DNA of 64,000 bases from Isoalcanivorax indicus (GTDB lineage Bacteria > Pseudomonadota > Gammaproteobacteria > Pseudomonadales > Alcanivoracaceae). The stretch spans positions 620,001-684,000 of the forward strand of contig NZ_QGMP01000001.1 in assembly GCF_003259185.1 (NCBI RefSeq), written 5' to 3'. The notes beneath the pieces were generated by a model. The model saw only the letters and a program-made list of their open reading frames with translations. It was not told where the DNA came from and made no database searches. Below, piece after piece: positions 27,583-35,848 of the stretch. The number at the start of each line of letters is the position of its first letter. The stretch's first letter is position 1. The position numbers and the translations under genes were made by a program.

Positions 27583-27624
27583 AGGGTAGCGCCAGGGAAG
27601 GATAAATGCAAGTCATTATCATTT
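27583..27624 (-). promoter_or_regulatory. Promoter of the exbB-exbD-exbD-tonB operon with overlapping Fur-box-like site
   Basis: On the minus strand TTGCAT (27606-27611) is followed after exactly 17 bases by TACCCT (27583-27588). The -35 is embedded in an AT-rich dyad, AAATGATAATGACTTGCATT (27604-27624 region), which matches 13 of 16 core positions of the Fur consensus half AATGATAATCATTATC on the opposite strand. Binding of Fe-Fur there would block RNA polymerase. This agrees with the iron-uptake role of the operon. Confidence 0.72.
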
Positions 27625-27647
27625 GGCGCGGCAGAATGCCGCAGCCG

Positions 27648-28619
27648 TCATCTCGGCGCAGGGGCCATTCCGGCCTGCTGACCCCGCAAGCGGAGCACAT
27701 CGGCGCGCGGTGGCGCGCCAAACAGGCGGCTGTACTCGCGGCTGAAGTGGGACGGGCTCTCGTAGCCGACCCGATAGCTGGCCGTGGCGGCTTCAAGGCC
27801 TTCGCTGAGCATCAGCCGCCGTGCTTCATGCAGACGCAACTGCTTCTGGAACTGCAACGGCGACATGCGGGTGACCTGTTTGAAGCTGTGATAGAGCGTC
27901 GACTCGCTCATATTGACCGTATCGGCCAGCTCGCGGATACGCAGTGGCTCGCTGAAGCGGTCCTTGAGGGTGGCAATGACGCGGGAGATGCGATGCGACT
28001 GGCTGTCCACGGCGGCGAACTTGCGCATGCGCGGCCCCATGTCGCTGACCAGGGCCCGATAGATGATCTCGCGTCGGGCGAGGGGCGCCAGCACGGGAAT
28101 GTCCTGCGGGGTATCCAGCAAACTCATCAGTCGGGTCAGTGATGAGAGCATGCCTTCATCCATTTGTGACAAACACAGGCCGCAATTGATATCAGGGCAC
28201 TCCACGTCTTCATGATGCGCGGCCTGATGACCGTTCTGCCCGAGTTCAACCACCAGTTCACTGACTTCCTGCGGATCGACGTTCAGTTTGGCGGCCAGAT
28301 AAGGGTGATCCGGGCAGGCGTCGACCACGCGACCGGTTACCGGAAGATGAACGGAGTTCGCCATGAACGTCAGTGGTGCATAAATGATTTCCCGATCACC
28401 AAGCTGAACGGTTTTCGATCCCTGAATAATGAAACACAGCGACGGTTCATACACGGTGGACGCACAGCCGGTTTCGCCATCCGAGCGTAACAGGGTCACG
28501 CCATCAATCGCGGTGTCATGCTGGCCAGGTTCTGGCGCCCAGTCAGCAGCAATACGGGCAAGCTGTTGCTGAAACAATGCAGACCGGACCTCGATCGGGG
28601 TCGGGTTATTCGACGTCAT
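27648..28619 (-). CDS. AraC-family transcriptional regulator (AraC_N/YqhC-like)
   Basis: A 323-residue activator. The N-terminal AraC_N domain shows LCFIIQGSKTVQLGDREIIY and MANSVHLPVTGRVV, and the C-terminal two helix-turn-helix motifs include IRELADTVNMSESTLYHSFK and YRVGYESPSHFSREY. Between them lies a Cys cluster CPDINCGLC (Cys141, 146, 149). The related E. coli YqhC responds to aldehydes. GGAGGGAGGA precedes the ATG at 28619. It is divergent from the RND efflux operon, across a 332-base control region, and upstream of the Ton operon on the same strand. Control of either neighbour is possible but unproven. Confidence 0.9.
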   Translation of the reverse strand: MTSNNPTPIEVRSALFQQQLARIAADWAPEPGQHDTAIDGVTLLRSDGETGCASTVYEPSLCFIIQGSKTVQLGDREIIYAPLTFMANSVHLPVTGRVVDACPDHPYLAAKLNVDPQEVSELVVELGQNGHQAAHHEDVECPDINCGLCLSQMDEGMLSSLTRLMSLLDTPQDIPVLAPLARREIIYRALVSDMGPRMRKFAAVDSQSHRISRVIATLKDRFSEPLRIRELADTVNMSESTLYHSFKQVTRMSPLQFQKQLRLHEARRLMLSEGLEAATASYRVGYESPSHFSREYSRLFGAPPRADVLRLRGQQAGMAPAPR

Positions 28620-28951
28620 GGTGTGTCCTCCCTCCGGTGGCAGTATTGGACAACCGCCGGCCTGCCGAAAGTGACGGGGTCGCGGTTTGCAGAATAAGGC
28701 AATCACTTCGCAGAAATGTGCAAGTTGGAGTTTTTCTGCAGCCTGCCATACGAGTGTGACGGAATCTGGCAGCAGGACGCCAGCCATATTAATCGGCATT
28801 AATGCGAGCAGAATCAGGCAATGACGCTGCAGTAATCCGATACCGTCTTGCCGCTCGTGCTGCCTAAAGTGCCGCTTCGATATCAGGGCTTGACCTTAAC
28901 CTTGATTGAGGATCTAGAGTCGCCCCCGAACGAGTACACACTGCGGAGTGC
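28620..28951. promoter_or_regulatory. Intergenic control region between the AraC-type gene and the RND operon
   Basis: No gene is supported in these 332 bases. They contain a symmetric site ATTAATCGGCATTAAT (28788-28803), a MerR-type promoter for the RND operon near the right end (listed separately), and AT-richer stretches near 28690-28740 that may serve the AraC-type gene. The symmetric site is a candidate operator. Confidence 0.5.
28890..28920 (+). promoter_or_regulatory. MerR-family (SoxR-like) promoter of the RND efflux operon
   Basis: TTGACC (28890-28895) and TAGAGT (28915-28920) are separated by 19 bases instead of the optimal 17, the hallmark of promoters untwisted by MerR-family activators. 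The spacer holds an imperfect 18-bp dyad, CCTTAACCTTGATTGAGG, with 12 of 18 positions symmetric, close to the SoxR box CCTCAAGTTAACTTGAGG. Aligned without gaps to the E. coli soxS promoter as I remember it, about 20 of 31 positions agree. No merR/soxR-type gene is in this window. Confidence 0.65.
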
Positions 28952-30142
28952 ATGGGCATGATGGTTTCCAATAAAGCAAAAGCGAGTGGCGCTGGCTGGA
29001 TAGTGGGCGCCTTGATCGGTGTAGTGGTGGCGGCGCTGTCCGGCTGTGATGCCCGTAGCGATGCCATGATGTTACCGCCGCCGCCGGAAGTGGACGTGGC
29101 TCAGGTACTGGCCGAACCGGTGACGATCTGGGACGCCCTGATTGGTCGCGTTGCGGCGCCGGAAACGGTGGACCTGCGGCCGCGTGTCAGCGGTTATATC
29201 GACGAAGTCGCGTTTACAGAAGGGGCGCTGGTACACGAAGGGGATCTGCTGTTCCGCATTGATCCACGCCCGTATCAGGCGTTGTTGCAAACGGCGCGGG
29301 CCGAGCAAAGCCGGGCGCGTAGCCAGCTTGCCCAGGCAGAAAGCGAAGCCGGTCGGGCGACGCAATTGCTGGAAAGTCGTGCCATTTCCCGCGAGGAATA
29401 TGATCAGCGACGCACGGCGTTGCTGGCAGCACAGGCCCAGCTTGAAGCCGCCAATGCGGCGGTGGAACGGGCGCAGCTTGATGTGACCTACACACGCATT
29501 ACTGCGCCAGTCACGGGGCGAGTCGGGCGCGCCATGGTTACGCGCGGCAATCTGGCCAGCGCCGATCAGACCCTGCTCACTACCCTGGTGTCGGTCGATC
29601 CCGTGCATGTGTATTTCGACAGTGATGAACAGGCGGCATTGCAGCGTGCTGCATTGTTGACGGATACCGGGCCGGTGCCCGTGCGGATCGGGTTGGCCGG
29701 GGAAGACGGACTGCCCCATCGCGGCGAACTGGATTTCGTCGATAACCAGGTTAATGCCGGCACGGGCACCTTGCGTTACCGCGCGGTGTTGCCGAATCCG
29801 GATGGCGTGTTCCGCCCGGGGCAGTTTGCCCGCGTACAGATGCCGCTGGCGTATCTGGATAACGCCCTGCTGGTGCATCGGCGCGCCGTCATGACCGATC
29901 AGGATCGCCGTTTCGTCTATGTCGTCGATGACGACAACCTCACCGTACGGCGTCAGGTGGTGACCGGTCGTCCCGTGGACGAACTGCTGGTCATCCAGGA
30001 AGGCCTGGAACGCGGTGATCGCGTCATCGTCAGCGGGGCCATCAAGGTTTATGGCTCCGGCATGGAAGTGGTGCCGCGCCAGGTGGCAATGCGTGACGCT
30101 GGCGTGGAAAGCGATGTGGCCCTGAACGCCGCACAGCACTGA
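28952..30142 (+). CDS. RND efflux periplasmic adaptor lipoprotein
   Basis: A 396-residue membrane-fusion protein that bridges the RND pump and the outer-membrane channel. An N-terminal hydrophobic segment ends in a lipobox ALSGC, so it is lipid-anchored in the inner membrane. Domains follow the AcrA/MexA plan: barrel-sandwich hybrid (VDLRPRVSGYIDEVAFTEGA), alpha-hairpin (residues about 105-165), the second lipoyl half (LDVTYTRITAPVTGRVGRAM), beta-barrel and membrane-proximal domain (DELLVIQEGLERGDRVIVSG). First gene of a complete three-gene efflux operon with a MerR-type promoter. Confidence 0.93.
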   Translation: MGMMVSNKAKASGAGWIVGALIGVVVAALSGCDARSDAMMLPPPPEVDVAQVLAEPVTIWDALIGRVAAPETVDLRPRVSGYIDEVAFTEGALVHEGDLLFRIDPRPYQALLQTARAEQSRARSQLAQAESEAGRATQLLESRAISREEYDQRRTALLAAQAQLEAANAAVERAQLDVTYTRITAPVTGRVGRAMVTRGNLASADQTLLTTLVSVDPVHVYFDSDEQAALQRAALLTDTGPVPVRIGLAGEDGLPHRGELDFVDNQVNAGTGTLRYRAVLPNPDGVFRPGQFARVQMPLAYLDNALLVHRRAVMTDQDRRFVYVVDDDNLTVRRQVVTGRPVDELLVIQEGLERGDRVIVSGAIKVYGSGMEVVPRQVAMRDAGVESDVALNAAQH

Positions 30143-30156
30143 ACTGGAATATTCCC

Positions 30157-33100
30157 ATGAATTTTTCGCGATTTTTCGTGGACCGGCCGATCTTTGCGGC
30201 GGTGCTGTCCATCATCATGTTTGCCGCCGGCCTGATTGCCATTCCGAATCTGCCGATCAGTGAATACCCGGATGTCGTGCCGCCCTCCGTGGTGGTGCGC
30301 ACGGTGTATCCCGGTGCCAACCCGAAAGTGATTGCCGAAACGGTGGCGACGCCGCTGGAAGAATCGATCAACGGCGTCGAGGACATGATGTACCTCAAGT
30401 CGGTGGCGGGTTCGGATGGCGTCTTGCAGATGACCGTTACCTTCCGTCCGGGCACCGATGCAGACGATGCCACGGTGCGCGTGCAGAACCGTGTCAGCCA
30501 GGCGCTGGCACGGCTGCCGGAAGATGTGCGGCGACAGGGGGTGACGACACAGAAGCAGTCACCGACGTTCCTCATGGTGGTGCACCTGACGTCACCGGAC
30601 GGTCGTTATGACACGCTGTATCTGCGTAACCATGCGCGCCTTCATGTGCGTGATCGCCTGGCACGGGTGCCGGGAGTGGGCGATGCCCAGGTCTTTGGTG
30701 GAGGTGATTACGCGTTGCGCGCCTGGCTTGACCCGGACAAGGTGGCGGCTCGCGATCTGACCGCCAGTGACGTGGTGCGCGCGATGCGCGAGCAGAACGT
30801 GCAGGTGTCGGCCGGGCAGTTGGGGGCTGAACCCATTGCCAACAGTGATTTTCTGACGCTGATCAACGCGCAGGGGCGATTGCGCACGGTGGAGGAGTTC
30901 GGTGATATCGTGCTCAAGCGCGGAGCTCGGGGCGAGATTGTACGTCTGTCGGATGTGGCACGGCTGGAACTGGGCGCGGGGGACTACACCCTGCGGTCGC
31001 AGCTGAGCGGCAAGGAGGCTGTGGCCATCGGCATCTTCCAGGCACCTGGCGCCAATGCGCTGCGCATCCGTGATCAGGTGATCGAGATCATGGACGAGCT
31101 GTCGGCGGGTTTCCCCGATGGCGTGGAATACGAGGCCGTGTATGACACCACGATTTTTGTCAGCGACTCGATCCGCTCGGTCATCAAGACGTTGCTGGAA
31201 GCGGTGTTGCTGGTGGTGCTGGTGGTCACGCTTTTCCTGCAAACCTGGCGCGCCTCGATCATTCCCTTGCTGGCCGTGCCGGTGTCCGTAGTCGGTACCT
31301 TTGCCGTGCTGCTGTTACTCGGCTATTCGATCAATACCCTGACCCTGTTCGCGCTGGTGCTGGCTATCGGCATCGTGGTGGACGATGCCATCGTGGTGGT
31401 GGAAAACGTCGAGCGTAACATCGAGGAAGGGCTGGCGCCGCTGGCGGCGGCACATCAGGCGATGCGTGAGGTGTCCGGGCCCATTATCGCCATCGGCCTG
31501 GTGTTGTGCGCCGTCTTTGTGCCGATGGCGTTCCTGTCCGGGGTTACCGGGCAGTTCTATCGCCAGTTTGCGGTGACGATTGCCATCTCTACGGTGATCT
31601 CCACCATTAATTCGCTGACCCTGTCGCCCGCGCTGGCGGCCATGTTGCTGAAACCGCATGATGCGCCGAAGGATCGATTGACGCGCTGGATTGATGCGCT
31701 GTTCGGCTGGGTGTTTCGGCCCTTCAACCGCTTCTTCAATGCCAGCTCGGAGCGCTATCAGCGCACCGTCAGCGGTTCACTCATGCGTCGTGGCATGGTG
31801 TTCGGGATCTATGCCTTGCTGCTGGTCAGCACCGGCCTGATGTTCAAGGTGGTGCCGCCGGGTTTCATTCCGACCCAGGACAAGCAGTATCTCATTGCGG
31901 GGGTCATTCTGCCGGAAGGCGCGTCGCTGTCGCGCACGGATCAGCTCTTGCAACAGGTCACGGATATCGCGCTGGACACCGAAGGCGTGGCCGATGCCGT
32001 CGCCTTCCCCGGCCTGAACGCGCTGCAGTTTACCAACACGTCGAACACGGGCGTGGTGTTTTTCCCGCTCGACCCGTTCGACCAGCGGCGTCGCAGTGCG
32101 GCGGAAATCAACGCCGAGATCAACGAGCGTATTGCTGGCCTGACGGACGGCTTTGCCTTTTCCTTCATGCCGCCGCCGATTCTCGGGCTGGGTAACGGCA
32201 ATGGCTACCAGATGTTTATCGAGGACCGGGCCGGACACGGCTACGGTGCCCTGCAGGAAGCCGTGGAGGCGTTGCAGTACGCCATCGCCGGCACGCCAGG
32301 CATGGGCTACCCGATCACCAGCTATCAGGCCAATGTGCCGCAGCTGGACGCTGAAGTGGATCGCTTGCGCGCCAAGGCCCAGGGCATTCCGTTGACCGAG
32401 TTGTTCGATACCCTGCAGACCTATCTGGGTTCGACCTACGTCAACGACTTCAACCTGTTCGGCCGCACCTGGCAGGTCATCGCCCAGGCCGACGCGCCGC
32501 ATCGCGCCAGCGTGACCGATATCGCCCGGTTGCGCACGCGCAATGAGCAGGGCGAAATGGTCCCCATTGGTTCGGTGGTGTCCGTGCGCGAGACCTTCGG
32601 CCCGGATCCGGTGCTGCGTTACAACGGTTTCCCGGCCGCTGATCTGGCCGGCGAAACCGATCCGCGTGTCATGTCATCGGCCCAGGCCATGCAGCAGCTC
32701 ACGGCGCTGGCAGAAAGTGTCTTGCCCGAGGGCATGGGCTTTTCCTGGACCGACCTGAGTTATCAGCAGGCCACCCAGGGGAATGCGGCGCTGGTGGTGT
32801 TCCCGTTATCCATCCTGCTGGTGTTCCTGGTGCTTGCTGCCCTGTACGAGAGCTGGACCTTGCCCCTGGCCATTATTCTCATTGTGCCGATGTGCATGTT
32901 GTCGGCGTTGATCGGCGTCTGGTTCGCCGGGGGTGACAACAACATCTTTGTTCAGGTGGGGCTGGTCGTGCTGATCGGGCTGGCGTGCAAGAACGCCATC
33001 CTGATTGTCGAGTTTGCCCGGGAGCTGGAAACCCAGGGGCGCGGCGTGGTCGAGGCGGCTCTGGAAGCCTGCCGCTTGCGTCTGCGGCCGATCATCATGA

Positions 33101-33327
33101 CCTCAATCACCTTTACGGCTGCGGTCGTCCCGCTGCTGTTCAGCAGTGGCGCCGGGGCTGAAGTGCGCCAGGCACTGGGCACGGCGGTGTTTGCCGGCAT
33201 GATCGGCGTCACCCTGTTCGGTCTGTTTCTGACGCCCGTGTTCTATGTGGCCTTGCGGAAACTGGCCCAGGCGATGGAGCGTCCATCGGGACCGGTAGCG
33301 GGAAATCTGGAGGAACGTCATGCGTAA
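30157..33327 (+). CDS. RND multidrug efflux transporter (HAE1 family, inner membrane)
   Basis: A 1056-residue proton/drug antiporter with the AcrB/MexF plan: twelve transmembrane helices and two large periplasmic loops. It begins with FFVDRPIFAAVLSIIMFAAG, an HAE1 signature; the proton-relay Asp pair is in TM4 (AIGIVVDDAIVVVENVER); the conserved block FVPMAFLSGVTGQFYRQFA follows. The second half has GLACKNAILIVEFARELE and a C-terminal TPVFYV. Length and motifs indicate an export pump for hydrophobic or amphiphilic compounds rather than a metal pump. It overlaps the outer-membrane gene by eight bases. Confidence 0.96.
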   Translation: MNFSRFFVDRPIFAAVLSIIMFAAGLIAIPNLPISEYPDVVPPSVVVRTVYPGANPKVIAETVATPLEESINGVEDMMYLKSVAGSDGVLQMTVTFRPGTDADDATVRVQNRVSQALARLPEDVRRQGVTTQKQSPTFLMVVHLTSPDGRYDTLYLRNHARLHVRDRLARVPGVGDAQVFGGGDYALRAWLDPDKVAARDLTASDVVRAMREQNVQVSAGQLGAEPIANSDFLTLINAQGRLRTVEEFGDIVLKRGARGEIVRLSDVARLELGAGDYTLRSQLSGKEAVAIGIFQAPGANALRIRDQVIEIMDELSAGFPDGVEYEAVYDTTIFVSDSIRSVIKTLLEAVLLVVLVVTLFLQTWRASIIPLLAVPVSVVGTFAVLLLLGYSINTLTLFALVLAIGIVVDDAIVVVENVERNIEEGLAPLAAAHQAMREVSGPIIAIGLVLCAVFVPMAFLSGVTGQFYRQFAVTIAISTVISTINSLTLSPALAAMLLKPHDAPKDRLTRWIDALFGWVFRPFNRFFNASSERYQRTVSGSLMRRGMVFGIYALLLVSTGLMFKVVPPGFIPTQDKQYLIAGVILPEGASLSRTDQLLQQVTDIALDTEGVADAVAFPGLNALQFTNTSNTGVVFFPLDPFDQRRRSAAEINAEINERIAGLTDGFAFSFMPPPILGLGNGNGYQMFIEDRAGHGYGALQEAVEALQYAIAGTPGMGYPITSYQANVPQLDAEVDRLRAKAQGIPLTELFDTLQTYLGSTYVNDFNLFGRTWQVIAQADAPHRASVTDIARLRTRNEQGEMVPIGSVVSVRETFGPDPVLRYNGFPAADLAGETDPRVMSSAQAMQQLTALAESVLPEGMGFSWTDLSYQQATQGNAALVVFPLSILLVFLVLAALYESWTLPLAIILIVPMCMLSALIGVWFAGGDNNIFVQVGLVVLIGLACKNAILIVEFARELETQGRGVVEAALEACRLRLRPIIMTSITFTAAVVPLLFSSGAGAEVRQALGTAVFAGMIGVTLFGLFLTPVFYVALRKLAQAMERPSGPVAGNLEERHA

Positions 33328-34750
33328 TGTCATGCATCTGATGGCTGGCGTGCTGTTGTTGGCGGGCTGTGCTTCCGGCAGACACCACGACGTGCCCGAG
33401 TACGGCATACCCGAGGCGCATATGCCGGCACGCTTCACGGCAGCAACGGAGCACGGCGGTGAGCAGGATGACCGGCACTTCTGGGCCGGTTTTGAAGACC
33501 CGTTGCTGGAACAGCTGCTGGCCCGCACGCTGCAGGCCAATCATGATTTGCTGGGTGCCCTGGCGCGCTACGACAGCGCCGCCGCACTGCTTTATGGTGC
33601 GCGACGGGAGCAGTGGCCGAGTATCACGGCCAGCGCCGCAGCCAGTGAGCAGCATCTTGCGGCGGTGGAGCAGATGCCCGGCGGCGACACGCGCGTGACG
33701 CGGTACCAGGCCGGGCTGGCGGCGAGTTGGGAGCTGGATCTGGCGGGCCGCCTGCGTCGTGCTACCCAGGCCCGGCGTGCAGACCTGGAGGCGGCGGGCG
33801 CTGACATCGCGGCCCTGCAGGTGGCACTGACCGGTGAGGTGGCGAGCACCTACTTCACCTTGCGCGGTTTGCAGCAGCAACATGAGGTGGCGCAGCAGAA
33901 TGTCGCCCTGCAGCGTGCCACGCTGGAGATCGTCGAAGCGCGTGTGGCGGCCGGTCGGGGCACCGACTTCGATGTCGTGCGCGCCCGCAGTCAGCTTGAA
34001 CGGACCCGCGCGGCCCTGCCGAGCCTGGAGGCGGCCATGCGTGCCCACATGCACCGCCTGGCCGTGCTGACTGGCGCCCCGCCTGCCACCTTGATCGACA
34101 CCCTGGCGACGGCCGGTCCCCTGCCCGAGCAGAGGCCGGTGATTCCGGTGGAGACGCCCGGCGAAGTGTTGCGTCGGCGTCCGGACATTGCCGCCGCAGA
34201 ACGTCGCCTGGCCGCCGCCACCGCGCGCATCGGTGTGGCATCAGCCGATCTGTTCCCGCGTTTCACCCTGAGCGGCCTGTTGGGGTCGGTGGCCAGCGAC
34301 GGCAGCGACCTGTTCAGTGGCGCGGCCGAGTCACGCCGCGTGGCGTTGGGGGTGGACTGGACGTTCCTGGACCATGGCCGGGTGCGGGCGCGTATCGAGG
34401 CGGCTGATGCCGACAGTCGTGCGGCGCTGGCCCAGTACCAGCGAACGGTGCTGCAGGCGCTGGAAGAAACCGAAACCCGGCTGGTGAACTATCAGCAGGC
34501 CCAGACCCGTGCAGCGCGCCTGCAACAGGCCGCCGAGGATGCGGCGCAGGCCGCTGCACTGGCGCGCACCCGCTACGAACGTGGCTTTATCGGGTATTTC
34601 GAGGTGCTGGCGGCGGAGCAGGAACTGAGCGAGACCCGGGATGCTGCCGTGCGCAGCCGGACCGAGGTGACACTGGCGATGGTGGATCTGTACCGCGCGC
34701 TGGCCGGAGCGCCGTCAGCGGTCGATGTCCAGCAGCAGGTTGAAGGGTGA
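33320..34750 (+). CDS. Outer-membrane efflux channel lipoprotein (NodT/OprM family)
   Basis: A 476-residue TolC-like protein with a lipobox VLLLAGC near residue 15, so a lipidated OprM/OpmD-type channel. Two repeats of the outer-membrane efflux domain are visible: the first with FWAGFEDPLLEQLLARTLQANHDL, and later the signature LRRRPDIAAAERRLAAATARIGVASADLFP. Long coiled-coil helices with Ala/Gln heptads form the periplasmic tunnel. It completes the adaptor-pump-channel operon. The last 36 bases overlap, tail to tail, the end of the NlpE-like gene on the other strand. Confidence 0.94.
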   Translation: MRNVMHLMAGVLLLAGCASGRHHDVPEYGIPEAHMPARFTAATEHGGEQDDRHFWAGFEDPLLEQLLARTLQANHDLLGALARYDSAAALLYGARREQWPSITASAAASEQHLAAVEQMPGGDTRVTRYQAGLAASWELDLAGRLRRATQARRADLEAAGADIAALQVALTGEVASTYFTLRGLQQQHEVAQQNVALQRATLEIVEARVAAGRGTDFDVVRARSQLERTRAALPSLEAAMRAHMHRLAVLTGAPPATLIDTLATAGPLPEQRPVIPVETPGEVLRRRPDIAAAERRLAAATARIGVASADLFPRFTLSGLLGSVASDGSDLFSGAAESRRVALGVDWTFLDHGRVRARIEAADADSRAALAQYQRTVLQALEETETRLVNYQQAQTRAARLQQAAEDAAQAAALARTRYERGFIGYFEVLAAEQELSETRDAAVRSRTEVTLAMVDLYRALAGAPSAVDVQQQVEG

Positions 34751-35200
34751 CCAGAACTCGCGCTTGAACTCGTCCAGCAGCTTGATGCGATCATCATCCA
34801 GACGCAGGAAGTTGCGGGTGCTGCCCGGGCGGTCAAAGTCGAGCTGATAGATGACGGCGTCGGGGTCGGTGTCGTTGCCGGTCACGCGGCGCCACTGACC
34901 GACACTGCGCTGTGCGGTGTCGGGGGTGCCGTTTTCAGCAAGGCGGGTTTCTGTCACCCGGTAGATCTTTTCCTGATGGTCGAGCACCAGCTCCACATCC
35001 AGGCCGTCGCAGTCGGGGCAAGGCAGGATGCCACGGTAGGTCACGGTGGTGGCCGCCGCCGGTGTATCGGCCGGCGCGGTGGCGGTCGGGGTGTCCCTGG
35101 CAGGGCGAGTGCTGCAGGCGCTCAGCAAGGCGAAACACAACAAGCCCAGACAGGCCGAGCCGATGGCGTGCCGTTGCGGATGAATGGCGGTGGTGCCCAT
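34715..35200 (-). CDS. NlpE-like copper-resistance/envelope-stress lipoprotein
   Basis: A 161-residue lipoprotein with lipobox ALLSAC. The mature part has TYRGILPCPDCDGLDVEL, the NlpE N-terminal signature with a CxxC (CPDC), followed by lipocalin-like strands (YRVTETRLAENG, VIYQLDFDRPG). E. coli NlpE is longer; this protein has only the N-terminal domain, as in many NlpE_N family members. NlpE senses lipoprotein traffic and oxidative defects in the outer membrane. ATG at 35200 is chosen for its GGGGAC ribosome-binding sequence; the frame extends to 35275. Confidence 0.82.
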   Translation of the reverse strand: MGTTAIHPQRHAIGSACLGLLCFALLSACSTRPARDTPTATAPADTPAAATTVTYRGILPCPDCDGLDVELVLDHQEKIYRVTETRLAENGTPDTAQRSVGQWRRVTGNDTDPDAVIYQLDFDRPGSTRNFLRLDDDRIKLLDEFKREFWSPFNLLLDIDR

Positions 35201-35302
35201 GCTTGCGTCCCCTTCGCTGGCGGATGGTGACCTCCTGATAGCACTCAATAGTACCGCAGAAGCACCCGCTGTCACGGTATGGTGACGCGTTCTGTCGTCG
35301 TG

Positions 35303-35758
35303 TCAGCCTGCCTGCCGACGGGCGGGCTGTGCTTCGGCTCGCACGCGCAGGGCGTGATTCATCCTGTTGAAGCCCGCGCGCGTCTCGCGGTCCAGCTTGC
35401 CACGCAGGAACGGCACCAGCAGACCCCGGAAGGTTTCACTGTGGCTCAGGCGCACGGTGCCATCTTCCAGCGGTGACAGGACGAAGGTGTGCTCACCATC
35501 AAACAGGCCGGGCATCAGGAAGCGCCCACGCCAGGCAAAGACCTGACCATGCTTGAGGGCGATCACTTCCGGGCGGAAGGTCATGCTGCGGCCTGGCCGG
35601 GTGGCGATGCTGAGGGTCAGCCGCTGACCGGGTCGGGGCACACCACGGGCCGCGATGATGAACGGATTCCACTCGCTGTAGTGTGCCAGATCAATCAGGA
35701 TCGCCCAGATACGCTCGGGGCTGGCGTTGATGTCAATGGTGGTGTCCAGCGTAAACAC
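35303..35758 (-). CDS. SRPBCC (polyketide cyclase/dehydrase-like) domain protein
   Basis: A 151-residue soluble protein. FTLDTTIDINASPERIWAIL, then HYSEWNPFIIAARG and GRFLMPGLFDGEHTFVLSPL, followed by a C-terminal helix, give the helix-grip fold of SRPBCC proteins of the polyketide_cyc2 type, which bind hydrophobic ligands. Such proteins are common single genes of unknown role. It stands 102 bases upstream of the NlpE-like gene on the same strand, without obvious coupling. Confidence 0.8.
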   Translation of the reverse strand: MFTLDTTIDINASPERIWAILIDLAHYSEWNPFIIAARGVPRPGQRLTLSIATRPGRSMTFRPEVIALKHGQVFAWRGRFLMPGLFDGEHTFVLSPLEDGTVRLSHSETFRGLLVPFLRGKLDRETRAGFNRMNHALRVRAEAQPARRQAG

Positions 35759-35848
35759 GGTGCGCCCCGACAGATGAACAGGTCCAGAAGGGTATCAGAA
35801 TCCGGCGGGCGTGACGCCCCGTATTCAGAGATGTGGCCCGTGTCAGCG

